Notes under the pieces: model-generated
The model's database searches: none
Told to the model about the DNA's origin: nothing
Seen by the model: only the letters and a program-made list of their open reading frames with translations
From: Dyadobacter bucti
GTDB taxonomy: Bacteria; Bacteroidota; Bacteroidia; Cytophagales; Spirosomataceae
Length of the DNA stretch: 64,000 nucleotides
Direction: 5' to 3'
NCBI RefSeq assembly: GCF_005869225.1
Contig: NZ_SWFP01000003.1
Span: 558,001 to 622,000 of the forward strand
Part shown: piece by piece, positions 50,622-59,079 of the stretch
How the letters are laid out: each line of letters begins with the position of its first letter
How positions within the stretch are numbered: the stretch's first letter is position 1
Position numbers and translations under genes: made by a program

Positions 50622-53582
50622 CTATCTGCCTGCGGAATCCATTCTGACCATTTCCGTAACTTCCAAAGTCAGGAAACCGAACTCTTCCGTCACTTTTCCA
50701 CATATTTTATAAACTCCTTTTCCGGTAAACCGGTATCTTGCTGCTACCGGTGGAAAATGGACGGTGTCGATAAATTGGCCTTCCTGATCCAGAAACGTGC
50801 CGAAATGCATCACTTCTCCTTTTGCGGTCCGGGTATTTTTGGTCGCTACCAGATAACCATATTGTACCACATGTTCGCCGACATATTTATACAGGTCTTT
50901 CGACATCACACTTTGCGGTAATCCCTCTTTCACCATCGAGAAAGGACTGCATAGGGGAAAACCAAGCAATTCTATCTGGTCATAGGCATCGTCGATTTGG
51001 GAAGAATGAAATGTTGGTAATTCAAAGTCCTTGACATCGGTGTGAAACAATTGTTTCTGAGGAACTTTCGGGCTTTTATTGATCCAGAAGTGCGCCTTCC
51101 AGAGCAATGTTTTTTTGTCGATCCCTGTAAAACGGAAGGCATTGATGCGGATCAGGATCGTGATCTGTTCGATGGAGATCGCCACGCGGTCCAGAAAGTT
51201 ATTCAGAGAAGTAAATTCTCCTGCTTCCACTCTTGCTGCCAGAATTTTTTCAATCGTTTTCTCTTCAATTTCATTCAGAAATCCGAAACCCAAATAAATG
51301 TCTTTTCCCCTGATGATCGTATCCGCCTCACTATGGTTAATGCATGGTGCCAATACATTTGCCCCGAGCATTCTCGCCTCGTGCACATATAGTTCCGGTC
51401 CATAAAAGCCGCCGCCATTGTTCAAAACGGCCACCATATACTCCAAAGGATAGTATGCCTTCAAAAAAAGGGTCTGATAGCTTTCCACAGCATAGGAGGC
51501 AGAATGTCCCTTGGCGAAAGCATAGCCGGCGAAACTTGCGATCTGGTTCCAGATGTCCCGCGCTGTCTGCGGGGCATAACCCCTGGCCTGACAATTGCTG
51601 AAATACTTTTCCTTAACCCGTTCAAATTCGTCACGGCCCCTGAATTTTCCACTCATCCCGCGTCTGATCACATCCGCTTCGCCCAGTGTCAATCCCGCGA
51701 AATAATGGGCAACTTTGATCACATCCTCCTGATAAACCATGATCCCATAGGTTTCCTGCATCAGTTCCAGTAGAATCGGATGCGCGTCTTTTCGCCTCTC
51801 TTCGTCCTGATGCCGCAGAATATATTCACGCATCATACCGCTTTTAGCGACTCCAGGGCGGATAATGGAGCTCGCGGCAACCAGTCCAAGGTAATTATCT
51901 ACCGCCAGTTTTTTCAGCAGCATACGCATCGCGGGAGATTCCACATAAAAACAACCGATACATTGGGCCTGTCTGATCAGATCATTGATTTTCGGATCGG
52001 TTTTAAATTTTTTCACGTCATCGATATCAAATTCAGGCGCGTCCGGACGGTTGTAGCGGATCACGTCCAAAGTCTCTTTGATCTTGGCGAGCCCCCGCTG
52101 ACCGAGGATGTCGTATTTGTTCAGCCCCACATCTTCAGCGATCAGCATGTCAAATTGGGTCGTCGGGAAACCTTTCGGAGGCAGGTCCGTAGCAGTGAAA
52201 TAATTGATCGGACGTTCGGAAATCAGGATTCCGCCGGCGTGTATGCTTAAATGATTGGGTTGATTGTTTTCCTGCAAATAGTCGGCATACTTGATCACAA
52301 GACCTGAAAACTGATCCAGCTTTTGGCGGTCGTATTTACCGTCGCTCAATGCATCGATTTCATAGGCAGGCAGTCCAAAAACTTTCCCTAATTCCCGTAC
52401 CGCAGCACTATGCTGGAATGTACTGTAGGTGGCAAGCAGCGATGCCTGCCCATTTTTTCCGTATGTATCAAAAATGTATTGTGTGACATCCTCCCGGTCT
52501 CTCCATGAAAAATCAATATCAAAATCCGGCGGGTTTTTGCGGTGCAGGTTCATGAACCTTTCAAAATACAGGTCAAGCTCGATCGGATCGACGTTCGTTA
52601 TGTTCAGCAGATACGCGACGATACTGTTTGCGCCGCTTCCCCGGCCGACATAATAATATCCTTTGTGCCGTGCATACCGGACAATATCATGATTGACAAG
52701 AAAGAAGGGGATATAATTTTGATTTTCGATCAATTCGAGTTCGGTGGAAATTCTGTCGAAAATCGCATCATTTACACTATCTCCGTATCTGTAACCTATT
52801 CCCTCGTAGGTCAGTTTTCGGATGAGTTGGTAATCGTCCGCCTTGTTTTTCCCAAAAACCTTCAGATTCTGATGTTGTCTGTTGTCCCCGAAACTGAAAC
52901 GGATTTCACATTCTTCCATCAGTTTTTCGGTATTATAAATGATCTTGTCAAAACTCTTGAAATGCTCTTTAAGGGTCACCAATGGTATTATTTGTTCGGT
53001 TTCTTCTGCCGTATCCAACCCACTTAATTTGCTCAATAGCGTATTTTCATCAATGGCCCTCAATAATCGGTGCGTGTTGAAATCTTTTTTATGCCGAAAA
53101 CTGACAGGCTGCATGATCACCAGTTTATCGACGTGCCTGAACAACGGAGAAAACCTGATCCTTGTAAGATCACGGGTAGAAATTCCGATGTATTCGTTAT
53201 CAGCAAATTCATCCTTTTTGGACTGGGTCAGTTTTTCAAAAGGATAAATGAAAATGGCATTTTGCAATGCGGGTGCCTGGTCCGGAAAGTTCTCTTTTAT
53301 ATGTGAGTGGCCAGACAAATATGTGTTCAATTCTTGGAACCCAGCGTTGTTTTTCGCCAGACCTACAAATTGCTGCTGAATTCCGTTACGAAAATCAATC
53401 CCGACGATGGGCTTGATGCCATACTTAGGCGCAGTGCGAATAAAATTCAAACAGCCGGAAGTATTGTTGATATCGGTCAGCGCAATACACCTGTAACCGT
53501 TTTCCTTGGCCATTTTAAGGAGCTCTTCCTCCGGTATTGTGCCGTAGCGGAGACTAAAAAAAGAATGACAATTGAGTAACAT
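50622..53582 (-). CDS. dnaE: DNA polymerase III alpha subunit, DnaE2/ImuC-like
   Basis: The protein has 986 residues, shorter than replicative DnaE (about 1160-1200). The N-terminal PHP domain has LNCHSFFSLRYG, with Cys in place of the first metal His. The palm carries NPPDFDIDFSWRDRE with the catalytic Asp pair, and RGSGANSIVAYLLNI and KGHSASYAVESYQTLFLKAYYP are the polymerase signatures. An OB-type C-terminus follows. It lies in one island with dinB and an S24 repressor, the composition of SOS mutagenesis cassettes, so error-prone lesion bypass is inferred. No operator-like dyad is seen in its own 59-bp upstream gap. Confidence 0.9.
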   Translation of the reverse strand: MLLNCHSFFSLRYGTIPEEELLKMAKENGYRCIALTDINNTSGCLNFIRTAPKYGIKPIVGIDFRNGIQQQFVGLAKNNAGFQELNTYLSGHSHIKENFPDQAPALQNAIFIYPFEKLTQSKKDEFADNEYIGISTRDLTRIRFSPLFRHVDKLVIMQPVSFRHKKDFNTHRLLRAIDENTLLSKLSGLDTAEETEQIIPLVTLKEHFKSFDKIIYNTEKLMEECEIRFSFGDNRQHQNLKVFGKNKADDYQLIRKLTYEGIGYRYGDSVNDAIFDRISTELELIENQNYIPFFLVNHDIVRYARHKGYYYVGRGSGANSIVAYLLNITNVDPIELDLYFERFMNLHRKNPPDFDIDFSWRDREDVTQYIFDTYGKNGQASLLATYSTFQHSAAVRELGKVFGLPAYEIDALSDGKYDRQKLDQFSGLVIKYADYLQENNQPNHLSIHAGGILISERPINYFTATDLPPKGFPTTQFDMLIAEDVGLNKYDILGQRGLAKIKETLDVIRYNRPDAPEFDIDDVKKFKTDPKINDLIRQAQCIGCFYVESPAMRMLLKKLAVDNYLGLVAASSIIRPGVAKSGMMREYILRHQDEERRKDAHPILLELMQETYGIMVYQEDVIKVAHYFAGLTLGEADVIRRGMSGKFRGRDEFERVKEKYFSNCQARGYAPQTARDIWNQIASFAGYAFAKGHSASYAVESYQTLFLKAYYPLEYMVAVLNNGGGFYGPELYVHEARMLGANVLAPCINHSEADTIIRGKDIYLGFGFLNEIEEKTIEKILAARVEAGEFTSLNNFLDRVAISIEQITILIRINAFRFTGIDKKTLLWKAHFWINKSPKVPQKQLFHTDVKDFELPTFHSSQIDDAYDQIELLGFPLCSPFSMVKEGLPQSVMSKDLYKYVGEHVVQYGYLVATKNTRTAKGEVMHFGTFLDQEGQFIDTVHFPPVAARYRFTGKGVYKICGKVTEEFGFLTLEVTEMVRMDSAGR

Positions 53583-53641
53583 GATTTTTTTGGAAAAAAG
53601 AAACCTAATACTTACTTTTAACGTTACTAACGCACTACGAT

Positions 53642-53923
53642 ATGATCATTGATTTTTCTTCAAAGGACACTGAGAAAATCTGGCAGGGAGAAAGGGTAAG
53701 TAAACTGCCAAATGAAGTTCAGGAGGTCGGCAGAAGAAAACTCAGGATGCTGAATAACTCTCAGACGCTAACTGATCTTCGTATTCCACCCTCCAATCGA
53801 CTAGAGAAACTTTCAGGGAATATGAAGGAGTTTTATAGTATCCGGATAAATGATCAATGGCGGATCGTTTTTAAGTGGCAGGAGGGAAATGCTTCGGAAG
53901 TCAGTATCATAGATTACCATTAA
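53642..53923 (+). CDS. higB: HigB-type toxin (RelE/ParE superfamily)
   Basis: The protein has 93 residues and is complete: IIDFSSKDTEKIWQGE, LRMLNNSQTLTDLRIPPSNRLEKL and FYSIRINDQWRIVFKW, ending VSIIDYH. The R and K-rich end and the final H are typical of HigB mRNA interferases. It overlaps higA by one base pair of codons (TAATG), in the toxin-first order of this family. It is divergent from the DnaE2-like gene with a 59-bp gap that contains the palindrome TAACGTTA, a possible HigA site. Confidence 0.92.
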   Translation: MIIDFSSKDTEKIWQGERVSKLPNEVQEVGRRKLRMLNNSQTLTDLRIPPSNRLEKLSGNMKEFYSIRINDQWRIVFKWQEGNASEVSIIDYH

Positions 53924-54234
53924 TGAATAATGAAATGGAAAAATTAAGTAACATTCATCCGGGGGAAGTTTTGTTGGAGGAGTTCCTGAAACCCCTGGGA
54001 ATTTCTGCTTACAAACTGGCGAAGGACACGGCTATTCCCCAAACCCGGGTAAGCGAGATCATAAAAGGGCGGAGGAGAATTACCGCAGATACCGCTTTGC
54101 GATTCAGTAAATACTTTGGCACCACACCTAAATTTTGGCTTGGGTTGCAGGATGACTTTGATTTGGAAGAGGAACAGCATCTTATTTTTCAAGAGTTAAA
54201 TGATATAATATCATTGCAGAATCAGGCAGCTTGA
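53923..54234 (+). CDS. higA: HigA-type antitoxin (XRE helix-turn-helix)
   Basis: The protein has 103 residues from ATG 53923. IHPGEVLLEEFLKPLGISAYKLA and the helix-turn-helix QTRVSEIIKGRRRITADTALRFSKYFGTTPKFWLGLQ are the HigA/VapI signature. It binds HigB and represses the shared promoter. It is coupled to higB by the TAATG overlap and ends 27 bp before the stop of dinB on the other strand. Confidence 0.94.
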   Translation: MNNEMEKLSNIHPGEVLLEEFLKPLGISAYKLAKDTAIPQTRVSEIIKGRRRITADTALRFSKYFGTTPKFWLGLQDDFDLEEEQHLIFQELNDIISLQNQAA

Positions 54235-54261
54235 TGAGCGGAGGGATTTTTATGTCCGGAA

Positions 54262-55491
54262 CTAGGCATTTCTATGCGCGGGTATCACGGGTGGATCGCC
54301 GTTGAAAGGGTTACCCATGCTTGAAATGTTGGGAATGTCCAGCGTTGTGCCCCAGCTCAGAATTGAATTCCCGCGGTCGTCGGTGCCGTATCTGTTCCGG
54401 ATGTAATCCATGGCCATATACAGGTTCAGTTTTTCCTCTGTATCATCAAACATATTGATCTGATAGTTGCCCGTGACGAGATCACTGAAATTCACCCCTA
54501 CCAGACGTACCATCATTCTCCGGTTGTATAGCTGATCAAACAGCCGCTCAATATGCGGAATCAGTATATGATCGGCGGAGGTGTAGGGTATTTTCAGCTG
54601 TCTTGAAAATGTGTTAAAATCGGAATAGCGGATTTTGACAGAAACACAAGAAGTCAATTTTTGCCCGTTCCTGAGCTGAAAAGCCAGATTCTCTCCCATA
54701 GCCCGGATCATTTCCCTTATTCTTTTCACGTCCCCGGTATCTTTTCCAAATGTACGCTCGTTGGAAATCGATTTGCGTTCGTGAAACGGGACGATAGGGG
54801 AATCATCTCTGCCGTTCGCGCGGTTCCAAAGTGCGATGCCGTTTTTGCCCAGTACTTTGGCCATCATTTCCATCGGCATTTCCTGGATCGTTTTTACATA
54901 ACGGATACCCAGATTATCCAGGAGCTGGTTTGTTTTGTCTCCAACCATCGGGATTTTTTGGATACGCATTGGGGCCAGAAACGTCTTTTCGTTTCCGGCA
55001 TCCACTTTCAGCCGGTTATTGGGTTTCGCTTCCCCGGTAGCTACTTTCGAAACCAGTTTATTGGTAGACAGCCCGAAAGAAATAGGGAGACTGGTCTCCC
55101 GGATGATACGGTCCCGAAGCTCATTAGCCATACTAAAACAGTTGAAAAATTTATCCATACCCGACAGATCCGCATAAAATTCATCGATACTGGCCTTTTC
55201 AAAAACAGGGACAGTCTCCCTGATGATCTCCGTCACTACTTTTGAATGTTCCGAATAAGTGCTGGCATTTCCGCGTATCACTGTGGCCTCCGGGCACAAA
55301 TTTCTCGCCATTTTCATTGGCATCCCTGAATGCACCCCATAACGACGGGTTTCATAACTGCATGCCGCTACCACACCCCGGTCTCCGGTGCCACCCACCA
55401 AAACCGGTTTGTTGTCAAGGCGGGAATCAAGCTTCCTTTCCACCGAAACAAAAAAGGTATCAAGGTCGAAATGTAAAATCGTGCGATCCAT
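54262..55491 (-). CDS. dinB: DNA polymerase IV (Y family)
   Basis: The protein has 409 residues. HFDLDTFFVSVERKLD and ASIDEFYADLSG hold the catalytic acidic residues, SFGLSTNKLVSKVATG and PMVGDKTNQLLDNLGIRYV (HhH) follow, and the little-finger domain runs to about residue 360. The C-terminal end has no obvious beta-clamp peptide of the QLxLF kind, although INMFDD is near it. It copies damaged DNA. It is divergent from the S24 repressor gene and its upstream gap carries three TGGA-N5-TCCA dyads. Confidence 0.95.
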   Translation of the reverse strand: MDRTILHFDLDTFFVSVERKLDSRLDNKPVLVGGTGDRGVVAACSYETRRYGVHSGMPMKMARNLCPEATVIRGNASTYSEHSKVVTEIIRETVPVFEKASIDEFYADLSGMDKFFNCFSMANELRDRIIRETSLPISFGLSTNKLVSKVATGEAKPNNRLKVDAGNEKTFLAPMRIQKIPMVGDKTNQLLDNLGIRYVKTIQEMPMEMMAKVLGKNGIALWNRANGRDDSPIVPFHERKSISNERTFGKDTGDVKRIREMIRAMGENLAFQLRNGQKLTSCVSVKIRYSDFNTFSRQLKIPYTSADHILIPHIERLFDQLYNRRMMVRLVGVNFSDLVTGNYQINMFDDTEEKLNLYMAMDYIRNRYGTDDRGNSILSWGTTLDIPNISSMGNPFNGDPPVIPAHRNA

Positions 55492-55516
55492 TGTATTAGG
55501 AATTTTTACGAACTTA

Positions 55517-55570
55517 TGGATTTACTCCAAATTTATGGATATGATCCATGAATTAAAAGGAAATATTCCA
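55517..55570. promoter_or_regulatory. Three operator-like dyads between dinB and the S24 repressor
   Basis: TGGA-N5-TCCA occurs at 55517-55529 and 55536-55548 (the latter inside ATGGAT-ATG-ATCCAT), and a third with one mismatch (AGGA-N5-TCCA) at 55558-55570. Starts are 19 and 22 bp apart. The sites fill the divergent gap and fit the binding site of the adjacent repressor. Confidence 0.55.
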
Positions 55571-55580
55571 AAAAAAATTT

Positions 55581-55588
55581 TATATTTG
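55581..55588 (+). promoter_or_regulatory. -7 element of the S24 repressor gene
   Basis: TATATTTG matches TAnnTTTG and lies 11 bp after the third dyad and 37 bp before the ATG. The dyads would cover the -33 region, which suits autorepression. Confidence 0.45.
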
Positions 55589-55624
55589 AGATTGTAAAGG
55601 AGTTAGATAAAAACTGATCTGATT

Positions 55625-56386
55625 ATGCCCATTGAAGAGGAGTTCAAACGTTTCAAACAAATACGGGAAGAACTGAACCTGACGCAGTCTGCGTTTGCTG
55701 AGGAATTGGGGGTGAGTGTAACTACGGCCGACATTGAAAGAGGGCGGACGCGTATTCCTGGGCAGGTTGTCAAAGAGCTTCTAAAAAAATATCATATCAA
55801 CCCGCTCTGGCTTTTTGGCGAAAGTTCACAGAAATACCTGCGGGCAGGTCATATATCAGTAAGCCCGGCTGTCGTCACGGTTGATAACACGGGCAAAGAG
55901 AATATTGTGTTGGTCAATGCAAAGGCAGCGGCCGGCTACCCTCATAACCTGGGTGATACAAAATGGTTTGAAAGCCTGCCTGCTTTTACCATTCCATTGC
56001 CTGAGTATCGTAATGCAACGTTTCGTGGATTCCAGGTGGATGGAGACAGTATGCTGCCTGCTTTGAACTCAGGAGAATGGATCGTAGGGAAGGCGGTGGA
56101 TAATTTGGAAAGTATCAATAGTAAGCCTATGTATGTAGTGGTTACGGCCGATAGTATTTTGGTGAAAAAGATAAAAAAAGAAAGTGCAGGCGACTTTATC
56201 AATCTCATTTCCCTCAACCCGGAATACGCCCCGATCCGCATCGATCAGGCTGAAATCAGGGAGCTATGGCAGGTCAACAGCAAATTGACATTCGATCCAG
56301 AGGCAGATACGCAGCAGGTAAGCCTGCACAGCCTGCATCAAGAGATGAGAGAACTGAAGGAAGAGGTGAGGAAAATGGCAAAATAA
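55625..56386 (+). CDS. LexA-like repressor, XRE helix-turn-helix plus S24 peptidase
   Basis: The protein has 253 residues. N-terminal XRE domain: LNLTQSAFAEELGVSVTTADIERGRTR. C-terminal S24 domain with a cleavage site A103-G104 (AKAAAG), nucleophile S142 in VDGDSMLPAL and general base K181 in ILVKKIKK; the S-K gap of 39 is normal for LexA/UmuD-type proteins. A charged coiled-coil tail (residues 230-253) is an addition. It should cleave itself on RecA filaments and thereby release the island, which is inference. It is not the canonical winged-helix LexA. Three dyads and a promoter lie ahead of it. Confidence 0.92.
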   Translation: MPIEEEFKRFKQIREELNLTQSAFAEELGVSVTTADIERGRTRIPGQVVKELLKKYHINPLWLFGESSQKYLRAGHISVSPAVVTVDNTGKENIVLVNAKAAAGYPHNLGDTKWFESLPAFTIPLPEYRNATFRGFQVDGDSMLPALNSGEWIVGKAVDNLESINSKPMYVVVTADSILVKKIKKESAGDFINLISLNPEYAPIRIDQAEIRELWQVNSKLTFDPEADTQQVSLHSLHQEMRELKEEVRKMAK

Positions 56387-56461
56387 CTGGTTTGCGAATC
56401 AGACTTTAAAAGATAAATTTGTAGGAAGGAAGATTTATTTTCAACTAATTCCGCATCATCA

Positions 56462-57058
56462 ATGGCCACACTATTTCCATACATGCATGTTCATAATTTT
56501 TTAAGCGATGCTCTAAGTCAAGAAATATTAGCTTATGGAATTAGCAAGTCTGCTGACTTCCAACCTTCTAAAGTCAACAAAAACGGTGTTGGTGTCGTCG
56601 CTAACTCCCGAGTATCTAAGATTTTATACGATTTAGGGCCATATCGGGAGATTATTAAAGAGCATATTGGGCAGATCATCCCTCAAATGACCGAGCAACT
56701 AAAAATCACTCCGTTTGAAGTAGGTGAGATAGAAGTGGAGCTAGCTGCACACGGCGACGGGGCACTTTTTACGGCGCATATAGACACAACTGTTCATCAT
56801 CATACCGAGAAGCCAAGGATCATCAGTGCCGTTTATTACTTGCACAGCCAGCCGAAAAAATTTGAAGGAGGGAATTTGCTTTTGCATACCATGCCTTTCG
56901 GTAAAGGAAATGATGAACCGAAAGAAATCGAGCCCGAAAATAATTCATTGTTAGCTTTTCCGTCCTTTGCCCTTCATGAAGTACTGCCTGTCATGGCTCA
57001 GGGCGTTGAATTTAAAGACTGGAGATTTGCCGTGAACTGCTGGATACACCGGGCATAG
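56462..57058 (+). CDS. 2-oxoglutarate/Fe(II) dioxygenase (prolyl-4-hydroxylase type)
   Basis: The protein has 198 residues. The double-stranded beta-helix carries an HxD pair (FTAHIDTTVHHH), the distal His in FALHEVLPV and the 2-oxoglutarate Arg in DWRFAVNCW. It is of the PKHD/P4H class and probably hydroxylates a protein or peptide; it is not AlkB-like. It lies 75 bp behind the S24 repressor gene on the same strand and might be co-regulated, although no dyad precedes it. Confidence 0.85.
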   Translation: MATLFPYMHVHNFLSDALSQEILAYGISKSADFQPSKVNKNGVGVVANSRVSKILYDLGPYREIIKEHIGQIIPQMTEQLKITPFEVGEIEVELAAHGDGALFTAHIDTTVHHHTEKPRIISAVYYLHSQPKKFEGGNLLLHTMPFGKGNDEPKEIEPENNSLLAFPSFALHEVLPVMAQGVEFKDWRFAVNCWIHRA

Positions 57059-57066
57059 GTATAAAC

Positions 57067-58848
57067 TCACACCTCTTCCGCAACCAATTGCTTCTCATAC
57101 AATTCCTTATAAGCTCCATTGAGGGCCATAAGTTCTACGTGCGTTCCCTGCTCAACAATTTTTCCTTCGTCAAGAACTACGATTTTGTCTGCTAGCTTAG
57201 CGGATGAAACGCGGTGTGAGATGATCACGGATGTCCTTTGATCCATGATCCGTTTCATGTTATTAAGGATAATATTTTCAGTGTTTGTATCGACAGCTGA
57301 AAGACAATCGTCGAGCACCAGAATTTTCGGATCGCGGGCTATGGCCCTTGCAATGGAAAGCCTTTGTTTTTGTCCACCTGAAAGCGTGATGCCCCTTTCG
57401 CCCAGCATAGTTTCATAACCTTGCGGGAAATCTTTGACATTATTGTAAAGGTCAGCATCTTTTACAGCCTGCTCAATGCTGTCAAAAGGCATATCTGCAG
57501 TTCCAAACCGCACATTGTTTTCAATAGTGTCGGAGAATAAGAATACATCCTGCGGGACGTAGCCGATCTGCCTGCGGTAAGCATGTACATCGTAGTCTTT
57601 CAGCGGAATATGATCAATAAGAATCTCTCCTTCCGTAGGATCATAAAGGCGGCACATCAGATGTGCCAGAGTGCTTTTTCCGGAACCAGTTGTACCCAGG
57701 ATCGCCACCGATTCGCCTTGTTTCACTTCGAGGTCGAAATGGTGCAAAGCCTGAATTCCCGAGTCAGGATATACAAAGCCTACATTCCGGAAAGAAATTG
57801 CTCCTTCGAGTGGTTTGATCAGATTTTTTTCAGAAGTTAAAGTTGTTTTCTCATCCAGAAATTCGTTGATCCTGTTTTGAGAGGAGGCTGCACGCTGGAT
57901 CTGGCTGGTGGTCCATCCCAGCGCCATAACGGGCCAGGTCAGCATGTTGACATATAAGATAAACTCGGTAATGTTGCCAGGGGTCAAATTTCCATTGATG
58001 ATTTCATTTCCGCCAATGTAAATAACCAGAATATTGCTCAGACCGATCAACAGAAGAATAATCGGATAGAAAAAAGCATCAACCTTGGTAAGACTGAGAG
58101 ACTTTTCCTTGAAATCTTCCGCTTCTTTCCGGAAATTAGAAAACGAGTGATTTTCCTGGACAAAAGATTTGATCACCCTTATCCCGGAAAACGCTTCCTG
58201 AACATAGGTCGAAAGTCCCGATAACTGTTTTTGTATTGCCTGCGAGCGTTCCATAATCATGCTGTTCACAATATAGACACTCACAGAAAGTACAGGCAAT
58301 GGCAGCAACACGTACAATGTGAGCTTGGTACTTACCGAAAGCATGTAAGAAATCACCAGGAAAAACAGCACGATAAGGTTAATGCCGTACATCAGCGCAG
58401 GCCCCACGTACATCCTCACATTACTCACATCTTCCGAAATACGGGCCATAAGGTCGCCGGTATTGTGGCGGCGGAAAAAGCTGGCTGGTAAAGTCTGATA
58501 ATGGCTGTAAATGTCGTTTTTGAGGTCAAACTCAATATGCCTGGACATTACGATAATCGTTTGCCGGACAAGAAAGAGAAAAATTCCTTTTAGCAAAGCC
58601 ATCAGCAGGATAAGCAACCCGTAAAGCAGAATGCTGAAAGCAAAAATGTCATACATTTCATTCTGCAGGGAAGCACCTTTGAAGAGATAGTACAGATCAA
58701 GTGTTTCGATGACCAGGTCAAGGGCGTAACGCACGAGCTGGGCGGGTATAATGCCAAAAAGGTTAGAAATAATTGTAAAAACGGTTCCGAGGATCAGGTA
58801 CCATTTGTATTTCCATAAGTACTGGTTGAGGTACTTCAGTGCTTTCAC
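57067..58848 (-). CDS. ABC exporter, fused permease-ATPase (MsbA-like)
   Basis: The protein has 593 residues with a GTG start. Six helices lie over residues 15-320 (type I exporter) and the ATPase is at the C-terminus: Walker A LGTTGSGKSTL, Q-loop IGYVPQDVFLF, LSGGQKQRLSIARAI, Walker B ILVLDDCLSAVD and ISHRVSS. It exports a lipid or other hydrophobic compound as a homodimer. The Walker B aspartate is followed by Cys instead of Glu at the catalytic-base position (DDC), as in degenerate halves that work with a partner. It converges with the 2OG dioxygenase gene. Confidence 0.92.
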   Translation of the reverse strand: MKALKYLNQYLWKYKWYLILGTVFTIISNLFGIIPAQLVRYALDLVIETLDLYYLFKGASLQNEMYDIFAFSILLYGLLILLMALLKGIFLFLVRQTIIVMSRHIEFDLKNDIYSHYQTLPASFFRRHNTGDLMARISEDVSNVRMYVGPALMYGINLIVLFFLVISYMLSVSTKLTLYVLLPLPVLSVSVYIVNSMIMERSQAIQKQLSGLSTYVQEAFSGIRVIKSFVQENHSFSNFRKEAEDFKEKSLSLTKVDAFFYPIILLLIGLSNILVIYIGGNEIINGNLTPGNITEFILYVNMLTWPVMALGWTTSQIQRAASSQNRINEFLDEKTTLTSEKNLIKPLEGAISFRNVGFVYPDSGIQALHHFDLEVKQGESVAILGTTGSGKSTLAHLMCRLYDPTEGEILIDHIPLKDYDVHAYRRQIGYVPQDVFLFSDTIENNVRFGTADMPFDSIEQAVKDADLYNNVKDFPQGYETMLGERGITLSGGQKQRLSIARAIARDPKILVLDDCLSAVDTNTENIILNNMKRIMDQRTSVIISHRVSSAKLADKIVVLDEGKIVEQGTHVELMALNGAYKELYEKQLVAEEV

Positions 58849-58924
58849 TTATTACAGATCTTTAAGATTTTCGATGTTGTGGCGTGACGTAAACTTATCA
58901 ACATCCTATCGGTTTAAAACGTTG

Positions 58925-58932
58925 CAAAATTA
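58925..58932 (-). promoter_or_regulatory. -7 element of the ABC exporter gene
   Basis: On the minus strand TAATTTTG, then C, is a full match to TAnnTTTG, 77 bp upstream of the GTG. It is arranged back-to-back with the nusB element. Confidence 0.5.
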
Positions 58933-58973
58933 AAAGGCGGCATTTCATTTTTTCGATTCTAAACAAAATAGTC

Positions 58974-58981
58974 TAATTTTG
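58974..58981 (+). promoter_or_regulatory. -7 element of nusB
   Basis: TAATTTTG followed by C, about 98 bp upstream of the ATG, in the same CTAATTTTGC context as before glyS. Confidence 0.5.
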
Positions 58982-59079
58982 CGGTCAATTTAAACTAAAA
59001 GTGCAGGGCATGTCCTTGCTCACATGCAGACACGTTCTTTGATTTACTGTACCTTATTATCCAATTATTATTCCGGCTT

